DNA of 64,000 nucleotides from Caulobacter sp. (GTDB taxonomy: Bacteria > Pseudomonadota > Alphaproteobacteria > Caulobacterales > Caulobacteraceae). The notes beneath the pieces were generated by a model, which was given only the letters and a program-made list of their open reading frames with translations, made no database searches and was not told where the DNA came from. Both the position numbers and the translations under genes were made by a program. The DNA is taken from the NCBI GenBank assembly GCA_030683005.1, contig JAUXMY010000032.1, positions 62,001 to 126,000 of the forward strand, read 5' to 3'. Of this stretch, positions 44,790-54,019 are shown piece after piece. Each line of letters begins with the position of its first letter. Within the stretch, counting starts at the first letter, position 1.

Positions 44790-44803
44790 CGTCCCGATCT
44801 CCT

Positions 44804-45328
44804 CTAGCGCCCTATCAACCCGGCGACCTTCGCGCCCAGGCCCATCAGCTTGACCAGCGTCGGGCGCGGGATCTGGCGGACCTGGCCGTACCAGCGGTCC
44901 AGCCGGGTCATGAACCCTTGCATGTCCCTGAGCCTGGCCTTGACCCCAGAAGGGGTGGCCGCGTCGGCCTCGGCCTCCGCCACGCAGGCGGCCAGCATCT
45001 CCAGCGTCGGATCGATCTCGCGCTTCTTCCGACCTTCCACGATCAGGGTCAGCATGTCCCAGGGATCGGTCCTGCCCTCGAAGTGGTCGCGCCGGTCGCC
45101 GGGCAGGTGGATGAGCTTGATCAGCCCCCAGCCCTGCAGCTCCTTGAGGCTATTGGAGACGTTCGACCGCGCGATGCTGAGCGTCTGGGCGATCTCCTCG
45201 GCATGCATCGGTCGTCCGGCGAGGAACAGCAGCGCCTGGATCTGGGCCACCGACCGGTTGGTCCCCCACCGCGTCCCCATCTCCCCCCAGTGGAGGATGT
45301 AGCGCTGCATGGCGGGGGTGATGTCCAC
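44804..45328 (-). CDS. GbsR/MarR-type regulator
   Basis: 174 residues from GTG 45328; upstream frame reaches 45397 but would cross the operator. Winged helix: VAQIQALLFLAGRPMHAEEI, AQTLSIARSNVSNSLKELQG, then GLIKLIHLPGDRRDHFEG. It is the GbsR subgroup (WGEMGTRWGTNRSVAQI start). Probably represses itself and the DUF4166 gene through the palindrome at 45341. Confidence 0.88.
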   Translation of the reverse strand: MDITPAMQRYILHWGEMGTRWGTNRSVAQIQALLFLAGRPMHAEEIAQTLSIARSNVSNSLKELQGWGLIKLIHLPGDRRDHFEGRTDPWDMLTLIVEGRKKREIDPTLEMLAACVAEAEADAATPSGVKARLRDMQGFMTRLDRWYGQVRQIPRPTLVKLMGLGAKVAGLIGR

Positions 45329-45340
45329 GGTGGTTCTCGT

Positions 45341-45360
45341 ATTTCTGTCGTGACAGAAAT
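45341..45360. promoter_or_regulatory. perfect palindromic operator of the GbsR-type gene
   Basis: 9-bp arms ATTTCTGTC and GACAGAAAT around a central GT, 13 bases upstream of the regulator start. A further half site (CAGAAAT) follows at 45363-45369. Confidence 0.75.
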
Positions 45361-45383
45361 AGCAGAAATCGGTCGGCGCGCAA

Positions 45384-45417
45384 CGAGAAAGGGACAAACA
45401 CCTGCGGTGTCTGTCCC
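45384..45417 (-). terminator. intrinsic terminator after the MDR oxidoreductase gene
   Basis: On the minus strand, stem GGGACAGACACC / GGTGTTTGTCCC (12 bp, one G-U) with loop GCA, followed by TTTCTC. It separates the oxidoreductase from the regulator downstream. Confidence 0.75.
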
Positions 45418-45475
45418 TGATCCTGCGAAGTGTCGGGGACTGCTACCGTCTGGCGACGGAAGCCGTCCCGGGTTC

Positions 45476-46609
45476 TTACGGTCGGATCAGATACTTCTCG
45501 CCGGTGGCCTTGCGGTTGTAGGTGGCGATCACCTCGGGATCGAGCGCCTCGGCCAGCGAGATCTCGGCCGTGTAGTGGCTGGCGAAGGTGGTCTTCAGCT
45601 CGGCGACGACCCGGTCGCGCAGCTTCTGGGTCTCGACCGGCCCGATCTTCATCAGGAACGGCGTCAGCAGCCAGCCGCCCAGGCCCCACATCATGCCGAA
45701 GGCGCGGTTGAGCTCGGTCGGGCCGGTGTCCAGGCCGCCGTAGACATAGACCTGCTTCATCTGGTTGGAGCCGTAGCGGCTGTAGACCTTGGCCGTCTTG
45801 TTGGCCGCCACTTCCATGCAGTTGAGGATCTGTCCGGCCAGCTTGCCGCCGCCGATGGCGTCGAAGGCCAGATAGGCGCCGGTCTCGACGATGGCCTGGG
45901 TCAGGTCCTCGAGGAACGAGGGCTTGCTGGAGTCGACGATGTGCGTCGCGCCCAGCCCGCGCAGGATGGCCGCCTGCTCGTCATTGCGCACGATGTTGAC
46001 CAGCGGGATGCCGTCGGCGAGGCAGATCTTGACCAGCATCTGGCCCAGGTTCGAGGCCGCCGCCGTGTGGATCAGGCCGGTGAAGCCCTCGCGCTTCATG
46101 GTCTCGGGGAAGCTGAGCGCCGTCAGCGGATTGACGAAGCAGGACGCCCCGTCCTTCGGGTCCGTGCCTTCCGGCAGCAGCATGACCGAGGCGAGCGGCA
46201 GGGTGCGGAACTGGCCGTACATCGCGCCGCCCAGACAGGCGACGGTCTTGCCCAGCAGCGCCTGCGCTTCCGGCGAAGCGCCCGCCGCCACGACCACGCC
46301 GGCGCCCTCGTTGCCGACCGGCATGCTCTCGTCGGCCCGGGCGGCCATCATCCGCATCAGGTGCTTGGGGATGTCGGCGGTGAAGGTCGGGCCGTTGGCG
46401 TTGGCGCCGGCGCGTCCGGTGCTCAGGTCGGCCGGGCCGATCAGCAGCCCCAGGTCCGAGGGATTGATCGGCGAGGCCTGCACCTGGACCACCACCTCGC
46501 CCGCCGCCGGCGCCGGGGTCTCCACCCGCTCCAGCGACAGCTGAAGCTCGCCCGCCGAGGTCACCAGCGACCGAAGTTGCAGCCCCGACTCCCAGGATGT
46601 CGTCGCCAT
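45476..46609 (-). CDS. MDR-family (zinc-free type) NAD(P)H oxidoreductase
   Basis: 377 residues. Medium-chain dehydrogenase/reductase: GroES-like N-terminal domain (VVVQVQASPINPSDLGLLIG, MPVGNEGAGVVVAAG) and Rossmann domain (HTAAASNLGQMLVKICLADG, FDAIGGGKLAGQIL). Catalytic zinc ligands are absent, so it resembles quinone oxidoreductase/enoyl reductase. An insert between the domains (RAGANANGPTFTADIPKHLM) is unusual. Substrate unknown. Confidence 0.85.
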   Translation of the reverse strand: MATTSWESGLQLRSLVTSAGELQLSLERVETPAPAAGEVVVQVQASPINPSDLGLLIGPADLSTGRAGANANGPTFTADIPKHLMRMMAARADESMPVGNEGAGVVVAAGASPEAQALLGKTVACLGGAMYGQFRTLPLASVMLLPEGTDPKDGASCFVNPLTALSFPETMKREGFTGLIHTAAASNLGQMLVKICLADGIPLVNIVRNDEQAAILRGLGATHIVDSSKPSFLEDLTQAIVETGAYLAFDAIGGGKLAGQILNCMEVAANKTAKVYSRYGSNQMKQVYVYGGLDTGPTELNRAFGMMWGLGGWLLTPFLMKIGPVETQKLRDRVVAELKTTFASHYTAEISLAEALDPEVIATYNRKATGEKYLIRP

Positions 46610-46654
46610 GATGTGTCACTCCCGTTCCCGGTTGATCCGGATTGGCGCGCAATT

Positions 46655-46703
46655 GAGCCCATCGGCGCCGAGGGGGGAAGGGGCGTTGTCGAAAAGGACG
46701 GTC
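46655..46703. repeat. family F direct repeat, copy 1
   Basis: About 48 bases nearly the same as 53049-53095 (shared core GGAAGGGRCGTTGTCGAAA with GGACGGTC). It lies 3' of the minus-strand secreted-protein gene. Confidence 0.7.
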
Positions 46704-46756
46704 TGGCGGCGCGAGGGGCTATGCTTTTTTATCGACGACGGCCTGCGCCAACCTGT

Positions 46757-48619
46757 TCAGCACCCGGGAACGCTCACCCAGACCAGGCCGCTCGGGCCAG
46801 CCCGGTAGCGCTGCGCCGAGGCGGCGCGCGCCCGGGCCTCCTGGCATTGCATGTACTGCTTCATGTTCGCGGCCAGGATCTGCTGGATGCTCATGGGCGG
46901 CGGCGGCGGCGGCGTGGGGTAGCGGCGGCGCCCCTCGATGCATTCCTTCGAGGTTTCGCCCAGGACCGGGCAGATGATCTCCTGGACGTGTCCCCATTTG
47001 TAATCGCCGGCCGCCCACCGGCGAGCCTCGTCCACCGCGGCCGCCCTGCGGACCGCGGCGCGTTCGGCGGCGATCTCCGCCTCGTATCGCCCGGCGTTGA
47101 GGCCGTGGTCGATGGCGACCTTTCTCACGGCCGCCGCGACCACGGCCACCTCGGCGTAGTGGCGCGTCCGCTCGGCGAGGATGGCCTCGGGCGACCAGCC
47201 GACGCACATGTGTGGGCCGCCTATATACCTCGCCATGGAGCTTCGGCCCTCCAGACGCCAGGCGCCGCCGCCGCAGGCGGCCCTCGTCGGCCCGGTCGCC
47301 TGCCGCCACAGCCTCGCCTGGGCCTCGCGGTCAATGCCCGGCGCGTCGCGGTCTATGGCGATCCACTCCTTGCCGCCGGCGATGCGCGCCAGGATCTGGG
47401 GCTGGTCGGCCCAGATCGGTGCGCCAGTCTGCTCGAGCCGGTTGTCCGGTCGCAGGGGCGGGGCGATGTGGAGCTCGTCGAACAGGGGCAGGCTCGACCG
47501 TTGGGCCAGCACCTCGGCCGCCGACCCGGTTCCGAACCGGTAGCGCAGGCCGTCATCGGCGGCCAACTCGACGATCATCCAGCCGCCGTACAGATCCTCG
47601 TAGCTGTAGCGCGTGACCTTCACGGGCAGCACGCCCATGACCCTGTCGCCCAGGACCAGCGGGTCGCCGTGGTCGTCCAGCGGTTGGTAGAGCCATCGCC
47701 GGGCCGGATCGAGCGGATTGGGGAAGTCGACGGTGCGGCGGGCCGCCTCCCGTCCCGCCGCCTTGATCGCGGGGCGGGATCCCCCGATCTCGTAGCTGTA
47801 CCCGCCGTAGCGTCTGAAGACCTCCACCGGGCCGGTGACGGACAGGAAGTTCCCCTGGAAGTCGGTGAAGACCTGGCGGATCGGTTCGCCGGGATTCTGC
47901 ACGTCGATCACCATTCGGCGCGACAGCCTTTTGGCCGCCGGCCCCTCGGTGCAGACCGTGTTCTCCAGCAGCCAGCGCCGCTCCCCGTGGGCGTTCAGGA
48001 AGGCGATGTCGCAAAGCTTGCCGCCTTTGACGGCGGGACTGGGCCGTTCGGCCGTGACGCTTATGACCGCGGGCAGGGCGCGGCGGGTGGACGGATAGGT
48101 CCCACTGAAGACCTTCGTCTCCTCGTAGCTCTCGAAAACCATCGGCATCCGCAGGTCAGGACCCCAGGGGCGGACGACCTTGCCGCGCCGGATGTCGATG
48201 AGGCCGACGTCGGAAATTGCGTGAGTCGCCGAGATGACCACGAGCTGGCGGTGCTCGGGCTGCAGCACGACCTTGTTGTCGGCGTTCGCCAGTCCGAAGA
48301 GCTGAGGTCCGGAAGCATCCCGGCGATGGGTCTTGCTGTTCCACCCCCCGACCAGAAGTCGGTACTGGACCGGCTCGCCCATGGTCGCGTTGGGGTCGTC
48401 CCCCAACGGGCGCGCGGTCCACAGCCAGGTCTTCCGCACGCAGCCGACGCCGCCCCGGACCCGGGGTGTGTCATAGCAGCAGCCGTTGCCGGAGCAGGTG
48501 TTGTAGGTCGCCGGCAGTTCCTTGCGCAGCTCAAGTGAAGCGCGCGCCGGCCCGGCGGGCGCGGAGGCCGTCAGGGCCAGGCCGACGACCATGAAAAAGG
48601 ACAGGACGGCGTTTCTCAT
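46757..48619 (-). CDS. large secreted Cys-containing protein of unknown function
   Basis: 620 residues. Signal peptide about 1-27 (MVVGLALTASAPAGPARA). Mature part starts with a Cys cluster (YNTCSGNGCCYDTPRVRGGVGC), then a beta-rich body (YRLLVGGWNSKTHRRDA, MVFESYEETKVFSGTYPSTR), a helical segment with Ala and charged residues (about 500-545), a Pro-stretch (TPPPPPPM) and a final CQE..VPGC end. Several Cys suggest disulfides, so periplasmic or extracellular. No homologous family is recognised. It faces divergently the phospholipase D gene. Confidence 0.7.
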   Translation of the reverse strand: MRNAVLSFFMVVGLALTASAPAGPARASLELRKELPATYNTCSGNGCCYDTPRVRGGVGCVRKTWLWTARPLGDDPNATMGEPVQYRLLVGGWNSKTHRRDASGPQLFGLANADNKVVLQPEHRQLVVISATHAISDVGLIDIRRGKVVRPWGPDLRMPMVFESYEETKVFSGTYPSTRRALPAVISVTAERPSPAVKGGKLCDIAFLNAHGERRWLLENTVCTEGPAAKRLSRRMVIDVQNPGEPIRQVFTDFQGNFLSVTGPVEVFRRYGGYSYEIGGSRPAIKAAGREAARRTVDFPNPLDPARRWLYQPLDDHGDPLVLGDRVMGVLPVKVTRYSYEDLYGGWMIVELAADDGLRYRFGTGSAAEVLAQRSSLPLFDELHIAPPLRPDNRLEQTGAPIWADQPQILARIAGGKEWIAIDRDAPGIDREAQARLWRQATGPTRAACGGGAWRLEGRSSMARYIGGPHMCVGWSPEAILAERTRHYAEVAVVAAAVRKVAIDHGLNAGRYEAEIAAERAAVRRAAAVDEARRWAAGDYKWGHVQEIICPVLGETSKECIEGRRRYPTPPPPPPMSIQQILAANMKQYMQCQEARARAASAQRYRAGPSGLVWVSVPGC

Positions 48620-48819
48620 CGTACGTTACCCCGCTTCACGACCCGCTCTCCCCACGTTAGGGCAGGTTGCGGTCAGAGACCAAGGTTCGCGTTTCCGAGC
48701 GCCCGGTCGAATCCGGAACGATGGGGCGCCTGACCAGAAAGCAGCCATGGCTCCTGGAATGCGCGCTGGACTTGCGGCTGCTGTATGACAAGCAGGTACT
48801 TACCCGCACCGCCGTCCCC

Positions 48820-50280
48820 ATGACCGAAGCAGACGCCATCCCCTTCCCCCCTGCCTCCATCCTTGCGCCGGGCCTGACCTGCTGGCGAACAGAGCCGGCC
48901 GGGCGGGCGGGGCTGATCATCGACAATGAAGCCTGCTTCACCGCCGCCCATGAGGCCTTCCTGGCGGCGAAGCAGTCGATCTGGATCCTGGGCTGGGCGT
49001 TCGATCCCAGGACGCGGCTGGCGCCGGACGGCTTCGAGGGACCCGATGATCCCGATGAGGTGGGACAGATCCTCATCGCCCTGACCCGCGCGCGTCCGGA
49101 ACTGGATGTCCGGGTCCTGGTCTGGCGCTCCACCCTGGGCATCAACGGTCTGCAGGACCCGCGCGGCCACCGGGCCGGACGGACTTTCGCCGGAACCGGC
49201 GTGCGCTTCCGGGAGGCCGACGACGCCCCCTTCGGGGCCTGCCATCACCAGAAGCTGGTCATCGTCGACGGCCGGATCGCCTTCTGCGGCGGGGGCGACA
49301 TGGTCGCCAACCGCTGGGATACATCCGGGCATCATCACGATGACGGGCGACGTATCCTGCCGGAGCGCAGGCCTCACGCGCCACGCCACGAGGTGACGAT
49401 GCTGGTCGATGGCGCCGCCGCCGCTGCTTTGGGCGAACTGTTCGTCGAGCGCTGGCGCAACGCCGGCGGCGAGCCCATCGCGCCGGGAGCAACGGCGCCG
49501 GGCGATCCCTGGCCCCCGTCCGTGCCCGTCGCCATGTCAGGGGTAGAGGTGGCTATCGCCCGCACCCAGCCGGCCTGGAAGGGCCGTCCGCTGGTCGAGG
49601 AAGTTCGCCGCCTGACGCTCGCCTGCATCGCCGATGCGCGCCGGACCATCTATCTTGAGAACCAGTACTTCGCCTGCGCGCCCGTGGCCGACGCTCTCGC
49701 GGCGCGCCTGGGCGAGCCGGACGGGCCCGAGGTCCTGCTCATCCTCACCGGTCATTCGCCGAGCTGGTTTGACCGGCTGACCATGGACCACGCCCGCAAT
49801 CCCCTTATCCGGCGGATTCGCGCCGCGGACCGGTACGGCCGGTTCCGGGCCCTGTCGCCGACGACCTCCGGCGGGACACCGATTATCGTGCATTCGAAGG
49901 TCGGCGTGTTCGACGACCGCATCGTGCGCATCGGATCGGCGAACCTGAACAACCGGTCCGAAGGCTTCGATACCGAGTGTGACCTTGCCATCGCGGCGCC
50001 CGACGCGGCGGCCCGGAAGGCCATCACCAGGTTCCGGGACGATCTGATCAGCCACTACCTCGGCATGAGCGCCGACGCCTTCGCCGAGGCACGATCCCGG
50101 GCCGGTGGCCTGATCGACGCGATTGACCGGCTCAACGCTGATGGACGTCTCACGCCGGTTGGCGCGGACAGGGCGACCTGGTGGGAGACCTTCGTCTCCG
50201 ACCATGAGCTTGGCGATCCCCGCGACGCCCGCCAGAGCTGGCGACTTCGGAAGCGCCGACGGCCGTCCGGTCGTCAGTGA
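48820..50280 (+). CDS. phospholipase D-like protein
   Basis: 486 residues from ATG 48820 (weak ribosome site; ATG 48721 would add 33 residues). Two HKD motifs: [17 protein letters not shown] (His143, Lys145, Asp150) and [20 protein letters not shown] (about residue 357). The first half has [13 protein letters not shown] and [12 protein letters not shown], the second [16 protein letters not shown], as in bacterial PLD/cardiolipin-synthase-type transphosphatidylases. No signal peptide is seen. Its stop overlaps the end of the converging usp gene by 7 bases. Confidence 0.9.
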   Translation: MTEADAIPFPPASILAPGLTCWRTEPAGRAGLIIDNEACFTAAHEAFLAAKQSIWILGWAFDPRTRLAPDGFEGPDDPDEVGQILIALTRARPELDVRVLVWRSTLGINGLQDPRGHRAGRTFAGTGVRFREADDAPFGACHHQKLVIVDGRIAFCGGGDMVANRWDTSGHHHDDGRRILPERRPHAPRHEVTMLVDGAAAAALGELFVERWRNAGGEPIAPGATAPGDPWPPSVPVAMSGVEVAIARTQPAWKGRPLVEEVRRLTLACIADARRTIYLENQYFACAPVADALAARLGEPDGPEVLLILTGHSPSWFDRLTMDHARNPLIRRIRAADRYGRFRALSPTTSGGTPIIVHSKVGVFDDRIVRIGSANLNNRSEGFDTECDLAIAAPDAAARKAITRFRDDLISHYLGMSADAFAEARSRAGGLIDAIDRLNADGRLTPVGADRATWWETFVSDHELGDPRDARQSWRLRKRRRPSGRQ

Positions 50281-51116
50281 GACATGAGCAGCGGCGTCTT
50301 CGGATCGTCGATCATGTGCCGGGTCGCCCCGCCGAGCACGAATTCGCGGATGCGCGAGCGACCGTAGGCGCCCATCACCAGAAGGTCGGCGCCGTTGGCC
50401 GCGTTGTAGGCGTCCAGCACTGTTCCGATGGGGCGGTTATCCGCGTTCACCTCGTCGGCGACCGCGGCGACGCCGTGCGTTTGGAGGTGCCGAACCGCGT
50501 CGGCGCCCATGCCCCGGCGCGCCTCGGGCTTCTCGCCCAGCACGGTGAGCACCCGGACCTGTCCGGCCGCCTTCAGCAACGGCAGGGCGTCGGCCATGGC
50601 CCGGGCCGAGGTGCGGCTGCCGTCCCACGCCAGCACGACGGTCTTCAGCCCGTCAGTCGCCAGGCCGGTCTCTCCGGGCCGGAAGAGCAGCACCGGGCGG
50701 CCCGACCCGAAGATGACCGCTTCGGCGATCGCGCGCTGGCCTTCGAAGCCGCTGCCGACCGGCACGATGCAGAGGTCCCGCGTACGGGCGTGAACGGCCA
50801 CGACATCCTCGATGGCGAACAGCTCGGCCTTCTTCAGTAGAGTGTCGCCCAGGACCCCGCCCGCGCTCGCCGCAGCGGCGAAGTCGGACAGGACCTGCTC
50901 ACAGGCCTGACGGCTCCTGGCTTCTTCCTCGACGGCCAGCCGGTTCAGGCCGATCAGATAGTTGGCCAGGGCATTGTCCGGAACGCGAATGTCGGCGTGG
51001 ACGGCAAGAGCGGTCAGCTTGCCGCCGACGACGGCGGCGAAGCGGACCGCCTGCTCGATTGCGGTCGGGGGCGTCGGCTCCGGATAGCCGCTGATCTGGA
51101 AAAGAATGTCCTGCAT
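50274..51116 (-). CDS. tandem universal stress protein
   Basis: 280 residues, two Usp domains. The second (from about 155) keeps the ATP motif [20 protein letters not shown] (G-2-G-9-G-[ST]); the first is degenerate ([20 protein letters not shown]). Begins [16 protein letters not shown]. Usp proteins are linked to stress and low-oxygen survival. An FNR/FixK-like box 57 bases upstream supports oxygen control. Confidence 0.88.
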   Translation of the reverse strand: MQDILFQISGYPEPTPPTAIEQAVRFAAVVGGKLTALAVHADIRVPDNALANYLIGLNRLAVEEEARSRQACEQVLSDFAAAASAGGVLGDTLLKKAELFAIEDVVAVHARTRDLCIVPVGSGFEGQRAIAEAVIFGSGRPVLLFRPGETGLATDGLKTVVLAWDGSRTSARAMADALPLLKAAGQVRVLTVLGEKPEARRGMGADAVRHLQTHGVAAVADEVNADNRPIGTVLDAYNAANGADLLVMGAYGRSRIREFVLGGATRHMIDDPKTPLLMSH

Positions 51117-51172
51117 GGCGATGTCCGATCCTGCTGCCTGCCTCCATCAAGGCGGGCTCACGCCTGAACGCA

Positions 51173-51186
51173 TTGATCGATCTCAA
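51173..51186 (-). promoter_or_regulatory. FNR/FixK-like box upstream of usp
   Basis: TTGATCGATCTCAA against consensus TTGAT-N4-ATCAA: nine of ten half-site bases. Centre 63 bases from the start codon; a -10 like TTGATG (51150-51145) is correctly spaced for activation at about -41. Confidence 0.65.
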
Positions 51187-51261
51187 AATGCATACGATTG
51201 GGACCTGGTCCCTTCGCAGGTCGCGCGGACCTTCCTGGCCCCGGCCTTCGCCAAAACGGGA

Positions 51262-52893
51262 CTATTCGGCGGCCGTATGGCGTTGCGCTTCTTCATGGGC
51301 TGTATCGGGATGCCCCTCCCACGGGGCCAGGCGCCTGTGCGTTTTCGCCGCCAGTTCGGCGCAGCGACGAAAGGCGTCCGCCAGGTCCAGGGCGCCATCC
51401 AGCTGACCGACGGGCAGGGCGCCGCGGGCGGTCGCCCGCAGCAGGTCGGTCTTGACCTGCTGATAGGCGCGCTCGGTCGCCTCGATCAGCCGGGTGCAGG
51501 CCGGCTCCAGGGCGTCCGCATCCGCTCCAGGCCCCTCCAGGCTATCGGCCAGCGCCTGTCGCAGGCCCGCCCAGCCGGCGGACGCCGCATCCATGCCCGC
51601 CGGAAGCAGCCGCAACCGCACGCTCATACGCTCAAGCTCCTCCAGGTGCTGCACGGCCCGGATCACGTCGGGCAGGGCGTCGGCCACGGCGTCTGGAAGC
51701 GGTCCGGCGCTCATCTCCCCGATGAAGGTCCGGATGGCCCGCCCCAGGGGCAGAAGCCGGCCTTCGTCCACCGCCGTCCCGGCCTCCCTGGCCCGCCGTC
51801 GTTGGGCGACCATCGCGAAGGCGGCCTCGCGCATGCGCTCCGTTTCCAGGACCAGCCCCCGAAGCGCGAGGGCCGGAACCGGCGCGAGGGTAGGGTCGAG
51901 ATATCGCGGCCGGGCCAGGCTTTCCGCCTCTGAAACAAAGCGGCGCTGCAGGAAGGCGATCAGCCGCGATCCCATCAGGGCCATGACCAGGGCGCCGACC
52001 AGATTGAACAGGGTATGGAACATGGCCAGGATCGCCGGCGTGTCGGCCTGCGGGTTGAAGCTGGCGGTCAGCCAGGTGCTTGCCCACAGGAGGGGCGACA
52101 GCAGCGCGATGGCCGCCACCGCGGCCGCGGCGTTGAAGGTGACATGCGCCACGGCCACACGCCGCGCCGCCGGCGTTGCGTTCAGGGCGGCCAGGATCGC
52201 CGTCGACGTCGTCCCGATATTGGTCCCGATGACCGCCATGGCCGACATCGAGAGCGGGATTTCACCACTGGCGGCGGCGGTCAGGGCGATGGCGATGGCG
52301 GCGCTGGACGATTGGGTGACCACCGTGACCGCGACGCCGACCGCCAGGGCGAGCACCAGGCTGACGAAGGTGACGTCGCCCGCAACCAGGTGACCGACAT
52401 CTCCCAGGAGAGTCGCAAAACCTGTCTGCAGTACGCCGATGCCGAGAAAGAAGGCCCCGAACCCCGCCATCGCCTGGCCGGCGCCGAACAACCGGGAGCG
52501 GCCGCGGAACGCCAGCCGGCCCAGCATGCCGAGGCCGATCAAGGGCAAAGCCAGCGCCGCCACATCGATCTTCACGCCCACCAGGGCCACCAGCCAGCCG
52601 GTCATGGTGGTGCCGACATTGGCCCCGATGATCAGCCAGACCGCCTGGGCCAGATTCAGCAGCCCTGCGTTCACAAAGCCCAGGGTGGCGACCGTCACGG
52701 CGCTGGACGACTGCAGCAGCGCGGTGATCAGCACACCGGCCAGGAAGCCGCGGGGAGCTGACCGGGTCCAGGATTCCAGAACCGCCTGGAGCGCTCCCCC
52801 GGCCGCCAGCTTCAACCCTTCGGTCATCAGCCACATACCGAGCAGGAACAGGCCGATCCCGCCAAGCAGCGCGGCGAACACACCAGCAGTCAT
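51262..52893 (-). CDS. Na/Pi cotransporter family protein with PhoU-like domain
   Basis: 543 residues. Membrane half (about 1-310): inverted repeats each with a QSSSA motif (about 61 and 193) and GANVGTT/GTNIGTT, the NptA/YjbB signature. Cytosolic half (about 340-530) is helical, PhoU-like (LEELERMSVRLRLLPAGMD). Exports or imports phosphate with sodium; YjbB in E. coli exports. phoD lies elsewhere in the window. Confidence 0.9.
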   Translation of the reverse strand: MTAGVFAALLGGIGLFLLGMWLMTEGLKLAAGGALQAVLESWTRSAPRGFLAGVLITALLQSSSAVTVATLGFVNAGLLNLAQAVWLIIGANVGTTMTGWLVALVGVKIDVAALALPLIGLGMLGRLAFRGRSRLFGAGQAMAGFGAFFLGIGVLQTGFATLLGDVGHLVAGDVTFVSLVLALAVGVAVTVVTQSSSAAIAIALTAAASGEIPLSMSAMAVIGTNIGTTSTAILAALNATPAARRVAVAHVTFNAAAAVAAIALLSPLLWASTWLTASFNPQADTPAILAMFHTLFNLVGALVMALMGSRLIAFLQRRFVSEAESLARPRYLDPTLAPVPALALRGLVLETERMREAAFAMVAQRRRAREAGTAVDEGRLLPLGRAIRTFIGEMSAGPLPDAVADALPDVIRAVQHLEELERMSVRLRLLPAGMDAASAGWAGLRQALADSLEGPGADADALEPACTRLIEATERAYQQVKTDLLRATARGALPVGQLDGALDLADAFRRCAELAAKTHRRLAPWEGHPDTAHEEAQRHTAAE

Positions 52894-53048
52894 CGATTGT
52901 CACCCTAAGCCCGCTTGCCTCTGACCGGCGGGAGCGTAGCAGCAGAATCCAGGGAAACGAGCCGCCTGGTCTCCCGACAGGCCCGCCAACTGTCAGGGAT
53001 GTATCGGGACAAGGCTGCCAGAACTCCATCCGGGCCGGATCCCGGCGC

Positions 53049-53095
53049 CGCCCATCGGCCCCGAGGGGGAAGGGACGTTGTCGAAAGGGACGGTC
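53049..53095. repeat. family F direct repeat, copy 2
   Basis: Same core as the copy at 46655 and in the same orientation, directly after the stop of the NmrA-like gene on the minus strand. Confidence 0.7.
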
Positions 53096-53096
53096 C

Positions 53097-53951
53097 TCAG
53101 GACCGGTCGGCCAGCCAGTCCGCGACGGAGCGTCCGGCCTGTCCGGTGGTTAGGGCCAGATCGGGCGAGACCGCCGCCAGCCGCCCCGCCCGCATCAAAC
53201 CCAGCAACGCCAGCTGGTGACGTCGCAGGAAGGGATCGGCGATCCTGCGGCCGATGATCATGCGGACCAGCAGCATCGGCGGCGACACCGCCTTCACCGG
53301 CCGGCCGACGGCCCGGGAGACCAGCGGCGCCAGCTCCTGCAGGCCCAGGGCTTCGGGGCCGGTGAGCACGAGCGTCCGGTCGGACGCCGGCGCGGGGTGG
53401 GTCAGGGCCCAGACGGCGGCCCGGGCGATGTCGTCCACGTCGATGAAGGCGACCTTCGCCGCCCCCAGCGGCAGGAGCAGGCGACCGCTGTCGCGCGCGC
53501 CCTCCAGCAGGGGCTCGAGGGCCACCTGCATGAATGCCGACGGCCGAAGGATGGTCCAGGACAGGCCCGAGGCCTTCAGCGCCGCCTCGGCCGCCGCATG
53601 GGCCCGGCCCACGGGCGTCGGGCTGTTCGGCGCGGTGGCGGCGTCTCCGGCCGAGACCTTGACGACATGGCTGACGCCCGCCGCTCGCGCCGCCGCGATC
53701 GCCGCCCGCTCCTGGGCCTCCTGGCGCGGCGACTGGGTGGTCAGCAGGAAGACCGAGCTGACGCCGGCGAAGGCCGCTGGCAGGCTGCCTGGCTGATCGA
53801 GGTCGCCGGCCGCCACCTCCACCGTCGGACCGGCGAGCGCTCGCGCCGCCTCGGGGCGTCGCGCCAGAACCCGCACCGGCAGCCTCAGGTCCGCCAGCTG
53901 TTGAACGACACGCGAACCGATGCGGCCTGTGCCGCCAATGACGAGGATCAT
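53097..53951 (-). CDS. NmrA-like NAD(P)-binding protein
   Basis: 284 residues. Rossmann start MILVIGGTGRIGSRVVQQLA, then VEVAAGDLDQPGSL, FLLTTQSPRQEAQERAAIAA, KVSAGDAAT, ILRPSAFMQ. Atypical SDR of the NmrA/QorB group (NADPH-quinone reductase or redox sensor); substrate unknown. Divergent from TetR with a shared operator region, so probably a TetR target. Confidence 0.88.
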   Translation of the reverse strand: MILVIGGTGRIGSRVVQQLADLRLPVRVLARRPEAARALAGPTVEVAAGDLDQPGSLPAAFAGVSSVFLLTTQSPRQEAQERAAIAAARAAGVSHVVKVSAGDAATAPNSPTPVGRAHAAAEAALKASGLSWTILRPSAFMQVALEPLLEGARDSGRLLLPLGAAKVAFIDVDDIARAAVWALTHPAPASDRTLVLTGPEALGLQELAPLVSRAVGRPVKAVSPPMLLVRMIIGRRIADPFLRRHQLALLGLMRAGRLAAVSPDLALTTGQAGRSVADWLADRS

Positions 53952-53972
53952 GATCTCTCCGGATTGACTTTC

Positions 53973-54004
53973 TGACCAAATAGTCCAATTATGACCGTAT
54001 AGTC
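53973..54004. promoter_or_regulatory. double TetR operator in the nmrA/tetR gap
   Basis: Two direct copies of TGACCNNATAGTC (53973-53985, 53992-54004), 19 bases apart, between divergent genes. On the minus strand TTGACT and TATTTG, 18 bases apart, form an nmrA promoter across both. Confidence 0.65.
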
Positions 54005-54019
54005 AATTTGAGGCCGCCG

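Noticed and set aside
44918..48538. 1206-residue open frame on the plus strand
   Set aside because: It runs opposite the GbsR, oxidoreductase and secreted-protein genes and shows no domain signature.
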